From NCBI GenBank assembly GCA_007115705.1, contig QXEO01000222.1, positions 3,103,176 through 3,167,175 of the forward strand: DNA of 64,000 nt, read 5' to 3'. A program made the translations under genes and the position numbers. The notes below the pieces were generated by a model, which saw only the letters and a program-made list of their open reading frames with translations, was not told the DNA's origin and searched no databases. Shown in pieces: positions 12,120 to 21,214 of this stretch (within the stretch, counting starts at the first letter, position 1; the number at the start of each line of letters is the position of its first letter). This DNA comes from Dactylis glomerata. Taxonomy: Eukaryota > Streptophyta > Magnoliopsida > Poales > Poaceae.

Positions 12120-12554
12120 CTAGCAGCCGACGAACTGGTAGTTGACGGTGAGGTGTCCCCTCTGGTACCCCTGCCCGTCGGTGTCGATCTTGGAGAAGAC
12201 GGTGTCCCAGTCCAGGTCCAGCCCGCCGTTGGCGCACTGGTCCACGACCCTGGCCGTGATCTGCGCCCCCGTCGCCGTGTTGGTCACCCGGAGGCACCTC
12301 CCGCACGCCGCCTGGCCATGGGCGCCGGCCGGCCCGCAGAAGGCCGTCCACCCGTACTGGGACCGCCACGACAGCGGCTTGCTCGCGTCCCAGGTGGCGC
12401 AGTAGGCGCTCACGGCGGGGGCGCCCAGGTCCCAGTTGTTCTGCGCCGGCCGGTAGTAGTGGTACGTCGCGCGCACGTTGGTAGCCTGCTGAGCCGTGGC
12501 GGCGGCGGCGGCGGCGCACAGCAGCGCCGCCACCAGCGCAAGGCGTGCGGCCAT
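12120..12554 (-). CDS. PR4: PR4 / barwin-domain defence protein (wheatwin-like)
   Basis: A single-exon gene of 144 aa. Residues 1-21 are a hydrophobic, Ala-rich signal peptide; the mature protein would begin at Gln22-Gln23, as in cereal barwin proteins. The mature part is a complete barwin domain with the six conserved cysteines (in AYCATWD, AFCGPAG, the ACGRC pair, VDQC and the terminal FVGC). The two histidines assigned to RNase activity in wheatwins are present at mature positions 11 and about 113. Family members are secreted or vacuolar, inhibit fungi, and are induced by infection. The protein stops right after the last Cys and lacks the usual two further residues, so the mature length is 123 instead of 125. 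A TATA box lies at 12688-12700 and AATAAA at 12047-12052. A remnant copy lies at 11238-11325 and a second PR4 at 30712. Confidence 0.96.
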   Translation of the reverse strand: MAARLALVAALLCAAAAAATAQQATNVRATYHYYRPAQNNWDLGAPAVSAYCATWDASKPLSWRSQYGWTAFCGPAGAHGQAACGRCLRVTNTATGAQITARVVDQCANGGLDLDWDTVFSKIDTDGQGYQRGHLTVNYQFVGC

Positions 12555-12687
12555 CGTCGGCGACGTAGGTAGCAGATCAGGATGATACCACAGCGGTCTG
12601 TGCCAACGTAGACGCTGCAGCTTTGTGTGTGTGTATGTATGTGCGCTAGCTGGTGGAGCTCGAATGGGAATTGCTCTTCGACGGTAC

Positions 12688-12700
12688 CATTTATATATAG
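12688..12700 (-). promoter_or_regulatory. TATA box of the PR4 gene
   Basis: The minus strand reads CTATATATAAATG about 135 nt upstream of the ATG at 12554, which leaves a 5' UTR of roughly 100 nt. The rest of 12555-12997 is non-coding promoter with a short GT-rich run at 12624-12644. Confidence 0.7.
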
Positions 12701-12997
12701 TGCAACAATGCTACACCTGCTACGGACGAAAAGTTACGGAATCTGTTCACGGAACAACGTGAAGAAAACCTGTTGGTTCACGGCGCTTGAATCACGGGAG
12801 GAAAACAGAATTAGACCAGCCCATCTCCTCCACGTAATCCCGTAGGTTGAGCATTTTCGATATATAGTGGCACCGAGTGGCCGGAAAGTGTGACAAGTCC
12901 ACACGGGTATGTTACGGTGACGGTGGACTTCTCTTCTCTTCCACTTCCAGTCCTCCCTCCTTTGTTGAATACTGTACATGTTTCACTTTTTTTTTAT

Positions 12998-13160
12998 GGG
13001 ATTTCTATTTTGGTGTCATTGGGTCCTTAGTTGTACTCAATTTTTCTCAGCTTCTTAGTTTTTTCTCAGTTTTGCCTAAACCCTTGTCTAAAACCCTCAC
13101 AAGGAGCTCGGATGGGAGGAATCCCGTTTAGTTGACCGTTCCGTGCTGACGAGTGGGGCC
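12998..13160 (+). repeat. Left terminal inverted repeat of the Mutator-like element
   Basis: Pairs with 17705-17869 in inverted orientation; the best-conserved part contains CAAGGAGCTC and GTTTAGTTGACCGTT. Confidence 0.75.
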
Positions 13161-13467
13161 GCGTCGTGTGGGGCTGGTAGAAAGGGACCGCGTGGGACAG
13201 GACGAGACCGTGTTTGGTCATACGAGCGGAGCTGGGGCCGTAGCGTGTGGGGCCGTAGCGTGTGGAGCCGTGTGGGTCCGAGATGTGGGCACGAGTGGTT
13301 TCTGTCTCTTTTGCCCAGATTAGCAGTTTTCAATGCACCTTTTTCCTCTCTCCCGCCCGATCTCATTCATTCTTGATTGCCCAAATTGGTAGCAAATCTA
13401 GAGCAGCTTCTCCTTCTGTTTTTTAACGCCATTCATTTCTTTATGCCTTCGTTTTTACCCAATCAGG
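13161..13467. other. GC-rich sub-terminal stretch, no gene seen
   Basis: Contains short direct repeats of a GTGTGGGGCCGTAGC-like unit around 13226-13270. The open frames here are by-products of high GC content. Confidence 0.5.
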
Positions 13468-13574
13468 TACTCCCTCCAATCCATATTACTCTTCACTAAT
13501 ACAGATGTATCAACCACTAAAATGTGTTTAGATACAACCACATTAGCGAAGAGTAATATGGATCGGAGGGAGTA
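13468..13574. mobile_element. Stowaway-type MITE
   Basis: Inverted ends CTCCCTCCAATCCATATTAC and the complement, with TA on both sides, enclose a 107-bp hairpin. It is nested inside the Mutator-like element. Confidence 0.85.
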
Positions 13575-13700
13575 GGAAATCTAGGGCACAAATCCAGAGA
13601 AAATATAGGGACGATAAGCTGCATACAGCAGCCAACATAGCATAGATTAACAGTACTACCGACCAAGATCCAACATAACCTATATTTTACATGAATGGGA

Positions 13701-14887
13701 TTAAGCCTGGAGGCTGCGCAGGTGAATCCCAAGTGCTTTGTGTTTGGCCATGAACGCATGCACGTTCACGGTCGTTCCAACTCTAGCGTCGCCAATGGCT
13801 CTGCCAATAGATTCGGCATGGTTCACCAGGCAGTTGAAGTCGGTGGCGTGGAGCCTCCTGTTGCAGAAGGGGCACCTATAAACGCCTCGAGCAAAGTGGC
13901 GATCGTAATGACCGAACTGCAGCCTCCGGAGGACGTGACGAGTCTTGGTATGGAAGGACTCATCGTCGCTGTCGACGTCGCTGCTCTGCACCTGTCACAT
14001 AGCACCAAAGATCGAAAAACACGAAGTCAATTGCAGCGATCATGGAACAGAGAGTGAACAAAAGATCATGCATGATAATATGGGCACGAAAAAAAGAGGT
14101 AGCCTCAGTTACATTGGACACACTTATATCCAGGATTTGGGTCAGTGAACCAAAGATCATGCACAACAAATTTGTACACACCAATTGTTCACAGACCAAA
14201 CCCTGAATCAATCTGTGCCCAAATATTCATCATCATCGGCACAAATTAACCGGATGGGATTGATTACTCACATAAGTTAACCGAATCTTAAACAAAAACA
14301 AATCACAAACACTAATAACGCAAGATCTAGAACTAGGAACAGACGAACTCTAATAACGCAAGATCTAACACGCAAGATCTAGAACTAGGAACAGACGAAC
14401 CCTAATAATGCAAGATCTAACACAAAAGGATTGAACTAGGAACAGACGAACCCTAATAACGCAAGATCTAACACAAAATGATAGAACTAGAAACAGACGA
14501 ACCCTAATAACGAAAGATCTAACACAAAAAGGATTGAAATGGGATAAGAACAAGGGAACAAAGGGTTACCTCCTCGTCGTCGACGATGCTGGTGTCGTAG
14601 GGGTTCTCCGGGGCGACGTACGGCTCTTGTTCGTACGGGTCCCAATCGACGGGGAACTGGACGGGGGCCTGGACGGCGGCGGCGGCCGATGCGCCGGCGG
14701 CTGATGAGCCGGCGGCTACGTCAAAAGCAGCGACGGGGGCTTGGACGGGGGCGGCGGCCGATGCGCCGGTGGCTGATGCGCCGGCGGCTACGTTCGAAGC
14801 AGCGACGGGGTCCTGGACGGGAGCGGCGGCCGATGCGCCGGCGGCTACGTCGGAAGCGCCGACAATGGGCATCTCATTCTTCTCCAT
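13701..14887 (-). CDS. Two-exon gene inside the Mutator-like element: Ala-rich N-terminus plus CPFC zinc-finger-like C-terminus
   Basis: Exon 1 is 14570-14887 (ATG at 14887-14885), exon 2 is 13701-13985. The intron 13986-14569 has GT at its start and CAG at its end, and the phase is 0, giving 200 aa. Residues 1-75 hold about three repeats of an Ala/Gly/Val module with PVQ/PV; 76-115 are acidic (PYEQEPY, DDEE, DSDDES). Residues 140-200 are basic with C144, C147 and H162 in a YRCPFC...NHA arrangement, like the zinc finger that precedes XS domains in SGS3-type proteins, but no XS domain follows. That similarity is inference. It has no stop or frameshift, so it may be expressed. Its place inside inverted ends suggests capture or long residence in the transposon. 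Confidence 0.6.
14335..14535 (-). repeat. 51-bp tandem repeat in the intron, about four copies
   Basis: The AGACGAAC core recurs at 14341, 14393, 14444 and 14495 (periods 52, 51, 51), each followed by a CTAATAACGCAAGATCTAAC-like segment. It lies wholly inside the intron of the 13701-14887 gene. Confidence 0.85.
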
Positions 14888-15080
14888 CGCCGGGGTTTTT
14901 TCTTCGGGGTTTTTTCAACGCGAAGTGGAGAAGATGATGGGACAGGAGAGGCGGTTGCAGTGAGAATGAGAGAGTGGGCGAGCGTCGAGGGAGAGAAAGA
15001 GGGGCTCTATAAAGACGAAGGTGGCGTGTACCGCAACACGCGTCTGCTATGCACGGCTGCAGCGTGCACTGCGACACGAG

Positions 15081-15702
15081 GCTAACCCTTCGACGTTTGG
15101 TGTACTCAGTTCTAGCCTCGGGCCTTATACAGAAATTTTATCTGTACTCAGTTTTCCCCTCGAGTACTTGGACTGGCAAGTGCAATATACTCAGTTCTAC
15201 CCTCAAGTAGCTGGTCAACAGAGAGTCAATAAATGAGATTAACATAGCTAATTGAGTCATTTCATGCGCAAAAAAATCCAAAAAAATAAAAACATAGTGG
15301 CACCTACTCATGGAGTCTTCCTACGCAACCTGCCACCTTAACAAACATAGATAAATCATGTTTTACCACAAATTGCCACTTCTCAGAATCACTAGTAGCT
15401 ATGAAGATGCATGGTTTTCCACTCAAACCTCTTTGTAAAACATCTTCCCCAAAACATAGTTTGTCTAAATGAGGCCATAATTATCACACTCATGTATATT
15501 TGAATTGCAAATAATTTGATGTAGCCCAATATGAATTATATTGTACAAAACACGCATTTTTCATTTTGTAATTCTTTTGTTTGAATCCCTTAGTCTATTT
15601 ACTATTTACATACCCTTGGTTTCTTAGTACTACGCAGTTTTGCCCTCAAGTACTGTCACAAATACTCACAGAAGCCCAAACTTATCCTGATTGGTTGAGC
15701 AG
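15081..15702. other. Non-coding interior of the Mutator-like element
   Basis: Upstream side of the 200-aa gene; AT-rich with no gene. Short repeats of a TACTCAGTTYTACCCTC-like motif occur at about 15100-15200 and 15629-15655. Confidence 0.5.
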
Positions 15703-15819
15703 TTGTCACACGGATCGACTCCACCAACCGTTGATCCACTGATCTAACGGGCAGTATACCCCTATCCGTCTCTTCGTGGCCACCCCTCTCTCTCTCTCTC
15801 TCTCTCTCTCTTCGTGGCC

Positions 15820-15865
<46 letters not shown>

Positions 15866-15926
15866 GGCCACCCCTCTCTCTCTCTGTCGGTGGATCAACG
15901 GTTGGTGGAGTCGATCCGTGTGACAA
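15703..15926. repeat. Foldback with perfect 37-bp arms around a CT microsatellite
   Basis: 15703-15739 and 15890-15926 are exact inverted copies (TTGTCACACGGATCGACTCC and onward). The loop holds three copies of TTCGTGGCCACCCC separated by (CT)n runs of different length. The lack of any mismatch in the arms contrasts with the decay around it. It could be a small foldback transposon or a recently formed hairpin. Confidence 0.9.
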
Positions 15927-15959
15927 GAGACATGCATTTATGGATTATTTTGCCACGTA

Positions 15960-16800
15960 ACTATATTCCCTCTATTTATGCATTATTTTCCACAATTTAA
16001 AAATGTTAAACTAAAAAGTGGTATAATTTTGGTGTAAACAAGAGACATACATATTTGCGGATTTCAGTGAATGGATTATTTATCACCCCTCTAACAATTA
16101 TCAACTATCTTTACCATTCCTTTTCTTTTAGGGAATATAGTTTTGGTAATTTGAAATGGCCCAAAAGTGGTATAATTTTGGTAGAAATATGAGACATACT
16201 TATTTGGCATATTTGGGGGATTTCGGTGAATGAATTATTTATCACCCCTCTAACAATTATCAACTATCTTTAGCATTCCTTTTCTTTTAGGGAATATAGT
16301 TTTGGTAATTTTAAACGGCCCAAAAGTGGTATAATTTTGGTAGAAACATGAGACATACATATTTGGCATATTTGGGGGATTTCGGTGAATGAATTATTTA
16401 TCACCCCTCTAACAATTATCAACTATCTTTAGCATTCCTTTTCTTTTAGGGAATATAGTTTTGGCAATTTGAAACGGCCCAAAAGTGGTATAATTTTGGT
16501 AGAAACATGAGACATACATATTTGGAATATTTGGGGGATTTCGGTGAATGGATTATTTATCATCCCTCTAACAATTATCAACTTTCTTTAGCATTCCTTT
16601 TCTTTTAGGGAATATAGTTTGGGATATAGTTTTGGTTATTTGAAACGTCCCAAAAGTGGTATAATTTTGGTATAAACATGAGACATATATATTTGTGGGA
16701 TTTTGGTGAATGCATTATTTGTCACCCCTCTAACAATTATCAACTATCTTTAGCATTCCTATATTCCCTAACACTTATTTTTTTTGGTAATTTCGGTGAA
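15960..16800 (+). repeat. Tandem array, 159-bp unit, about five copies
   Basis: The GTGGTATAATTTTGGT core begins at 16018, 16167, 16326, 16485 and 16656 (spacings 149, 159, 159, 171). The central copies are almost identical. The units hold a TCACCCCTCTAACAATTATC segment and a CATTCCTTTTCTTTTAGGGA segment. There is no coding potential. Confidence 0.9.
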
Positions 16801-16882
16801 TGCACACACTAACTTTGAAAACAACTACAAGTACATGTAACTGAATAATGGATTTGTAACAAGGGATCCCTTGTAACAACTT

Positions 16883-17475
16883 CTAGCGCTTGATGAGCAA
16901 TGATAAGAATCCGATCGCAATTATACAATAAAAAAAACCAGCCATCAGATTAGCTTGCTTCTTCAACTCGATCAGTTGCTTTAACTGCTTGTTCATTTTC
17001 TCCAGTTCTCCCTTCACTTCCATCAGTTCTGTATTGGGAGCATTAGGCATAATCAGAACGGCCCATCTCTCTGCCGCATTCTCTACAGCAAGTCCCCCCC
17101 TCCCAAATTGCGCTCCCCAATACCGCCAATTGATTCCTGCAATTTAAGCCTCTGAACGTACACATCGATCCACTCGAAATACCTGCATTTCTTCAGGATC
17201 TGAAAACAACAACATGAACCCTAAATCCCAAATTCGAGGGAATATCAAGAAAATCGAGAGAAAACAGAGCAATTGGAGCGAGATCTAACCTTATCCCCCT
17301 CTCTATATGGCAAGCTCTCGCATACAAGGAACTCACGTCCACGGTTGCCGTTGTCATTCGTCTTACAGATCGACCGCTTCAGAGGCTCCTGGCGTGGGCA
17401 GTCAGGGCATCTTGTCAAAGGGATGGGTCCATACTGCGGCCATGAAGAACGGGAGGTCGAAGAGAAACTAGACAT
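16883..17475 (-). pseudogene. GRF-type zinc-finger protein with C-terminal membrane anchor, frameshifted
   Basis: Exon 1 is 17290-17475 (ATG at 17475; longer frames start with GTG), exon 2 is 16883-17199, with a GT-AG intron. Residues C23, C26, C52 and, after the junction, C67 followed by FEW form a GRF zinc finger, a nucleic-acid-binding fold. Further on, one frame encodes a Lys/Glu/Leu coiled coil and then a hydrophobic C-terminal helix ending in LLIKR and TAG. The two parts of exon 2 are out of frame by one base at the G-run (7 bases, plus coordinates 17094-17100), and the total exon-2 length is one short of a multiple of three. Small GRF, coiled-coil and TM proteins are common in Triticeae; the role is unknown. 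Confidence 0.65.
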
Positions 17476-17704
17476 CACCCGCCTGCCTGAGAAGGGCTGC
17501 CGCTGGCGGAGAAGAAGAACAATGGGGCGCGAGGAAAGAAGGGGGAAGCAATGGCACGGGCACGGATGTGGGGCTGGCTCGGGCTCCCATTTTGCAACGG
17601 GCACCTGGGTAAGCTATGGGTCCAGCGCGCTACCGTGGACAAGTTGTGGGTCCCACGATGATCTGGATAAGTGGAGGCGTGTCCACTACGGGGCACCAAC
17701 AGCA

Positions 17705-17869
17705 GCCCCACTTGCCAGCACCAACCAACGGTCAACTAAACGGGATTCCGCCCGTCTGAGCTCCTTGTGAGAGTTTCAGACAAGGGCTTGGGCAAAACTG
17801 AGGAAAAACTAAGCGGCTGGGGAAAACTGAGCATAACTAAGGACCCGAGGGCACGAAAATAGAAATCCC
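17705..17869 (-). repeat. Right terminal inverted repeat of the Mutator-like element
   Basis: Complement of 12998-13160. Its outer end reads AAAATAGAAATCCC. Confidence 0.75.
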
Positions 17870-17958
17870 TTTTTTTAACGGGGTACAGGGCTACAGGCCT
17901 CACTCTAGGCTACTTTTCCACAAAGTGGAGTCTCAATCGGCCCAGCTCGGTTAGGAGA

Positions 17959-18266
17959 TATTCCTTCCGTTCTAAATATAAGACGTTTGTGGAGCGAAAA
18001 CCTCAAATAAAGCTCGAGCTCTAGCTTTTTTTTGAAAAAAAATCGAAAATCATACTAGGAAGTTTCAAACAAATTGGGACAAAAAATCTTGATGTGGACA
18101 ATCATGATATCTACTATTGTGTAAAAAATTAATCCAAACTTGTAGTATTTTAGGCTTAGTAAAAATGACAAATGCATAGATCTAGATCAAGTGAACAATG
18201 CACACTTTGAAGTTTAAAATTTTGGCAGATTTGTTATTTTTGATGAGCCTAAAATACAATGATTTT
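17959..18266 (+). repeat. Left copy of a 286-bp direct repeat (MITE arm) flanking a retroposon
   Basis: 17981-18266 is nearly identical to 26071-26357. It starts with a Stowaway-like edge (CCTTCCGTTCTAAATATAAG at about 17962) and is one arm of a palindromic element whose other arm is found only at the right copy (26358-26480). It ends abruptly where the retroposon begins. Confidence 0.85.
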
Positions 18267-18464
18267 TAAAAGTGTGCCCCGTACTCAGCCGTCGCCTTTC
18301 TTGACCTAGCCTCCATCTCTCCTCCTACTCCACTATAGATTGGTTCCCCCTCCTCCGGTCGGCCTCGCCGGTGTCAGGAGGGGTGGGGAACCTGATCTAT
18401 GAGTGGAGGTTTTGATAAAAGTAGTCTTTTTACAAGATTAGATTAGGGTTTAGCAGCCATCTTC

Positions 18465-18797
18465 TTGTGTCCTCTATCAATAGAGATGGCATCATCGACA
18501 ATAATTGATCTCCGACCCTTCGATCGACGACGAGATCTTCCTCCTGGCGTCGATGGTGGTGTTGGAAGATTAAACTCCTTTAGGTATGGTCTTTCAGATC
18601 TTGCTTCGCCAGATCGATTTTGGATCTTTTCTCTTGGTTGCCGCGAGGAGAATTATCCTCGCAGTATTTGTCCCGGTGGCTACATCCTCGACAATGGTGA
18701 TTCGTACCCTCGACTTCCCAGCGACGTCGATCAAGTTGTCCGGTTATTTTGCCCTAACATAGTGGTGTTGGTACTCTTGCCGATGTGGATTGACTAC
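18465..18797 (+). pseudogene. Conserved reading frame of the retroposon, N-terminal part
   Basis: A 111-codon open frame that runs into the gypsy LTR; the last three codons are in the LTR. The continuation lies at 25785-26041. The minus-strand frames at 29845-30147 and 29588-29770 are its homologues in the second copy. No known domain is seen. Loss of the original function is likely, since the gypsy element splits this copy. Confidence 0.45.
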
Positions 18798-20445
18798 TGA
18801 TACGTCTCAAACGTATCTATAATTTTTGATGCTCCTTGCTTGTTTTTACACCATTCGCTTAGTGTTTCGTTACACTTCGTGGCGTTTTTATGCATTTTCC
18901 GGAACTAACCTATTAACAAGATGCCACAGTGCCAGTTCCCTGTTTTCTGCTGTTTTTGTGTTTCAGAAAAGTTACACGGGAAATATTCTCGGAATTGGAC
19001 GAAACAAAAGCCAGACATCCTGAAATTTACCGAAGCTTCCAGAGAACCGAAGAGGAGACAGAGAGGGGCCACAGGCCGGCCACACAGTAGGGCGGCGCAG
19101 CCCAGGCCCTGGCCACGCCCCCTATGTGTGAGGCCACCTCGGTCCACTTCTGACGCTGCCCCTTCGCCTATAAAGACCCCCCGATGGGAAAAACCTAAGT
19201 ACCTGATCAATTTTCTAGAAACACATCGCGATCTGCCGCCGTCGTCGACCCCAGATCGGGAGGGTCCAGGAGCTCTTCCTGGCACCCTGCCGGAGAGGGG
19301 AATCGCCACCGGAGGTCTTCTTCATCGCCATGCTTGCCTCCGGTGCAATGAGTGAGTAGTGTACCTTGGACTATGGGTCCATAGCAGTAGCTAGTTGGTT
19401 GTCTTCTCCACCATGTGCTTCATGTTTAGATCTCGTGAGCTGCCTTACATGATCGAGAACACCGTTATGTAATTCTACATGTTGTGTTTGTTGGGATCCG
19501 ATGAATATTGGTGTTATGATTGAGTTGATGTGATGAATATTATCTTATGTTATCTCTATGTTGTTTATGATCTTGCATGCTCTCCGTTGTTAGTAGCTAT
19601 CTTGGCCGAGTAGATACTAGTGACTCCAAGAGGGGGTATTTATGCTCGATAGTTGGGTTCATGTCTCTATTTAATCTGGGGGAGTGACAGAAACCTCTAA
19701 GGTTGTAGATGTGCTGTTGCCACTAGGGAGAAAACAACATTCTTATGTCCAAGGGCATATGCTTTGTTTACATTACACACTTTGCTTAATGCAGTTATCT
19801 ATTGTTCGCAACTTAATACTTGTGGGGTTCTCGGATTGATTCCCCACGGGTGGATTATTAGTCATAGATGCAGTTGGATGGCGGTCTATGTATCTTGTTG
19901 TAATGCCCAGAGTAAATCTCATAGTGATCCTGTCGACATATGCATGTTATCTTTATTCTATCAATTGCCCAACTGTAATTTGTTGACCCAGCATGTGTTA
20001 TTTTATCTTATGGAGAGACACCACTAGTGAACTGTGGACCCCGGTCCTATTTCCTTTATATTGCTATCACCTGTTTACTTTACTCGCACTGTTTACTCTA
20101 CTCGCATATTACTATTGCTTTCCACTCGATACGCTCATTCCTTTATTTACAGCAAACCGGTGAGATTGACAACCTCATCGTAAGTTGGGAGCAAAGTACT
20201 TGGTTGTGTTGTGTGCAGATTCCGCGTTGCTACTAGTTGAAGGCGTTTCAACAAGTGTCGTAAACGGCGCCTTTGTTGGAGTGTTACTAAGCTAGTCAGC
20301 ATCACCTTCTGGAGTTTGGCTTTTTCCTAGATACTATTAAATCTTGGTTTCTTACTGAGGGAAAAGCTTGCTGCTGTACTCATCATACCTTCCTCTTGGG
20401 ATTCCCAACTAGACGGTGATTTATATCATCAATTGTGCCGCATCA
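18798..20445 (+). repeat. 5' LTR of the plus-strand gypsy element
   Basis: 1648 bp, TGATACGTCTC to GCCGCATCA. Contains a GC-rich segment with CCTATAAAGACC at about 19168, probably the LTR TATA region. Confidence 0.92.
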
Positions 20446-20456
20446 AGACTCCTTTC

Positions 20457-20473
20457 TGGCACCGTTGCCGGGG
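20457..20473 (+). other. Primer binding site, tRNA-Asp type
   Basis: TGGCACCGTTGCCGGGG, one base different from the TGGCGCC form in the second gypsy element, 11 nt from the LTR edge. Confidence 0.8.
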
Positions 20474-20624
20474 AAAAAGAAGACTTCTGCAAGGGGAGTT
20501 TCACACGCACATCCTTTACTTTGTTTTAAGTTTTGCTTTACTTTATTTTTACTTGCATCGTTTTATCAAAAACACAAAAAATTAGTTTCCTTTATAGTTG
20601 TTACTTTATTACTTTTAGTTCATT

Positions 20625-21137
20625 ATGTTGTTCCCTAAGTATATTTTGGAGGACCTCTCAGTAGGTAGTGGTTCTATTATTGGGAAAAGTAACATCGATT
20701 AGTTCTTTAATCATATTAGTATACATAAAGATGTTGAGGAAAAGTCTTTGGCTGAGCTTGCTCCTAGTTATGAAGTTGCTACTGCTTATTTAGTTCACAT
20801 GTTGGAAGTTAGGTTTGCTAGCCTTAATACTTTTATGCAACACATGTTTCTTAAGCTTCATGATATTGAAGACCCCGAAAAGAAAACTTTTATCTTGAAA
20901 ACTTTGCGTAGAGAATTTAGAGATGTTGTCATTGAAGCTAGGAAAGTTCTTAAGCGATTTAATAAGCTTGGCTCACCTGTCGAGGTTGTTGGTACAACCA
21001 ACGAAGATTTTAGAGTGCCAATACCTTGTAAGCTTGTAGGAATTCATGATGCTTTGGAAAAGAATTTTAGTTGGATTTGCCCTGAAAATCTTTTTGATGA
21101 AAGTAGTGTACTAAAGTGTGATCATAAAGGATCTTAA
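20625..21137 (+). pseudogene. Short gypsy-element ORF with one in-frame stop
   Basis: ATG at 20625 opens a frame to the stop at 21137, interrupted only by TAG at 20700-20702. The 145 codons after the stop are alpha-helical, charged, and rich in Leu and Lys, with PEKKTFILKTLRREFRDVV-like blocks. It occupies the position where the other gypsy element has gag-protease but has no similarity to it, no zinc knuckle and no protease motif. The function is unknown. Confidence 0.6.
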
Positions 21138-21214
21138 AAAAATCATTTGGACAAAATTCAATTTATTGAAAAGACTCCTATAATTGATCTTAATGCTTCT
21201 TTTGAAAATACTTG

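Larger units (their letters stand above)
12998..17869. mobile_element. Mutator-like element with long inverted ends carrying gene-like cargo
   Basis: 12998-13160 and the complement of 17705-17869 align over about 165 bp at roughly 85% identity by eye, both starting GGGATTTCTATTTT. The flanks are T7AT (12989-12997) and T7AA (17870-17878), an 8-of-9 match that fits the 9-bp TSD of Mutator-like elements, although the T-run weakens this. No transposase was found inside. The interior holds a two-exon 200-aa gene model (13701-14887), a GRF-zinc-finger model with a frameshift (16883-17475), a foldback with a CT loop and a 159-bp tandem array. It resembles a Pack-MULE. Confidence 0.7.

Noticed and set aside
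12064..12572. Long plus- and minus-strand ORFs overlapping the PR4 gene
   Set aside because: They are GC-rich shadow frames of the PR4 coding sequence, with low-complexity Arg/Pro/Ala content and no family features.
14310..14540. CRISPR-like array of 51-bp units
   Set aside because: The repeats are contiguous without unique spacers, lie in a plant intron, and have no cas genes: a minisatellite.
15656..15937. Arg/Glu repeat protein ORF
   Set aside because: It is a translation of the CT microsatellite and foldback arms.
16018..16790. CRISPR-like array of 159-bp units
   Set aside because: Contiguous tandem repeats with no spacers, in plant transposon sequence.
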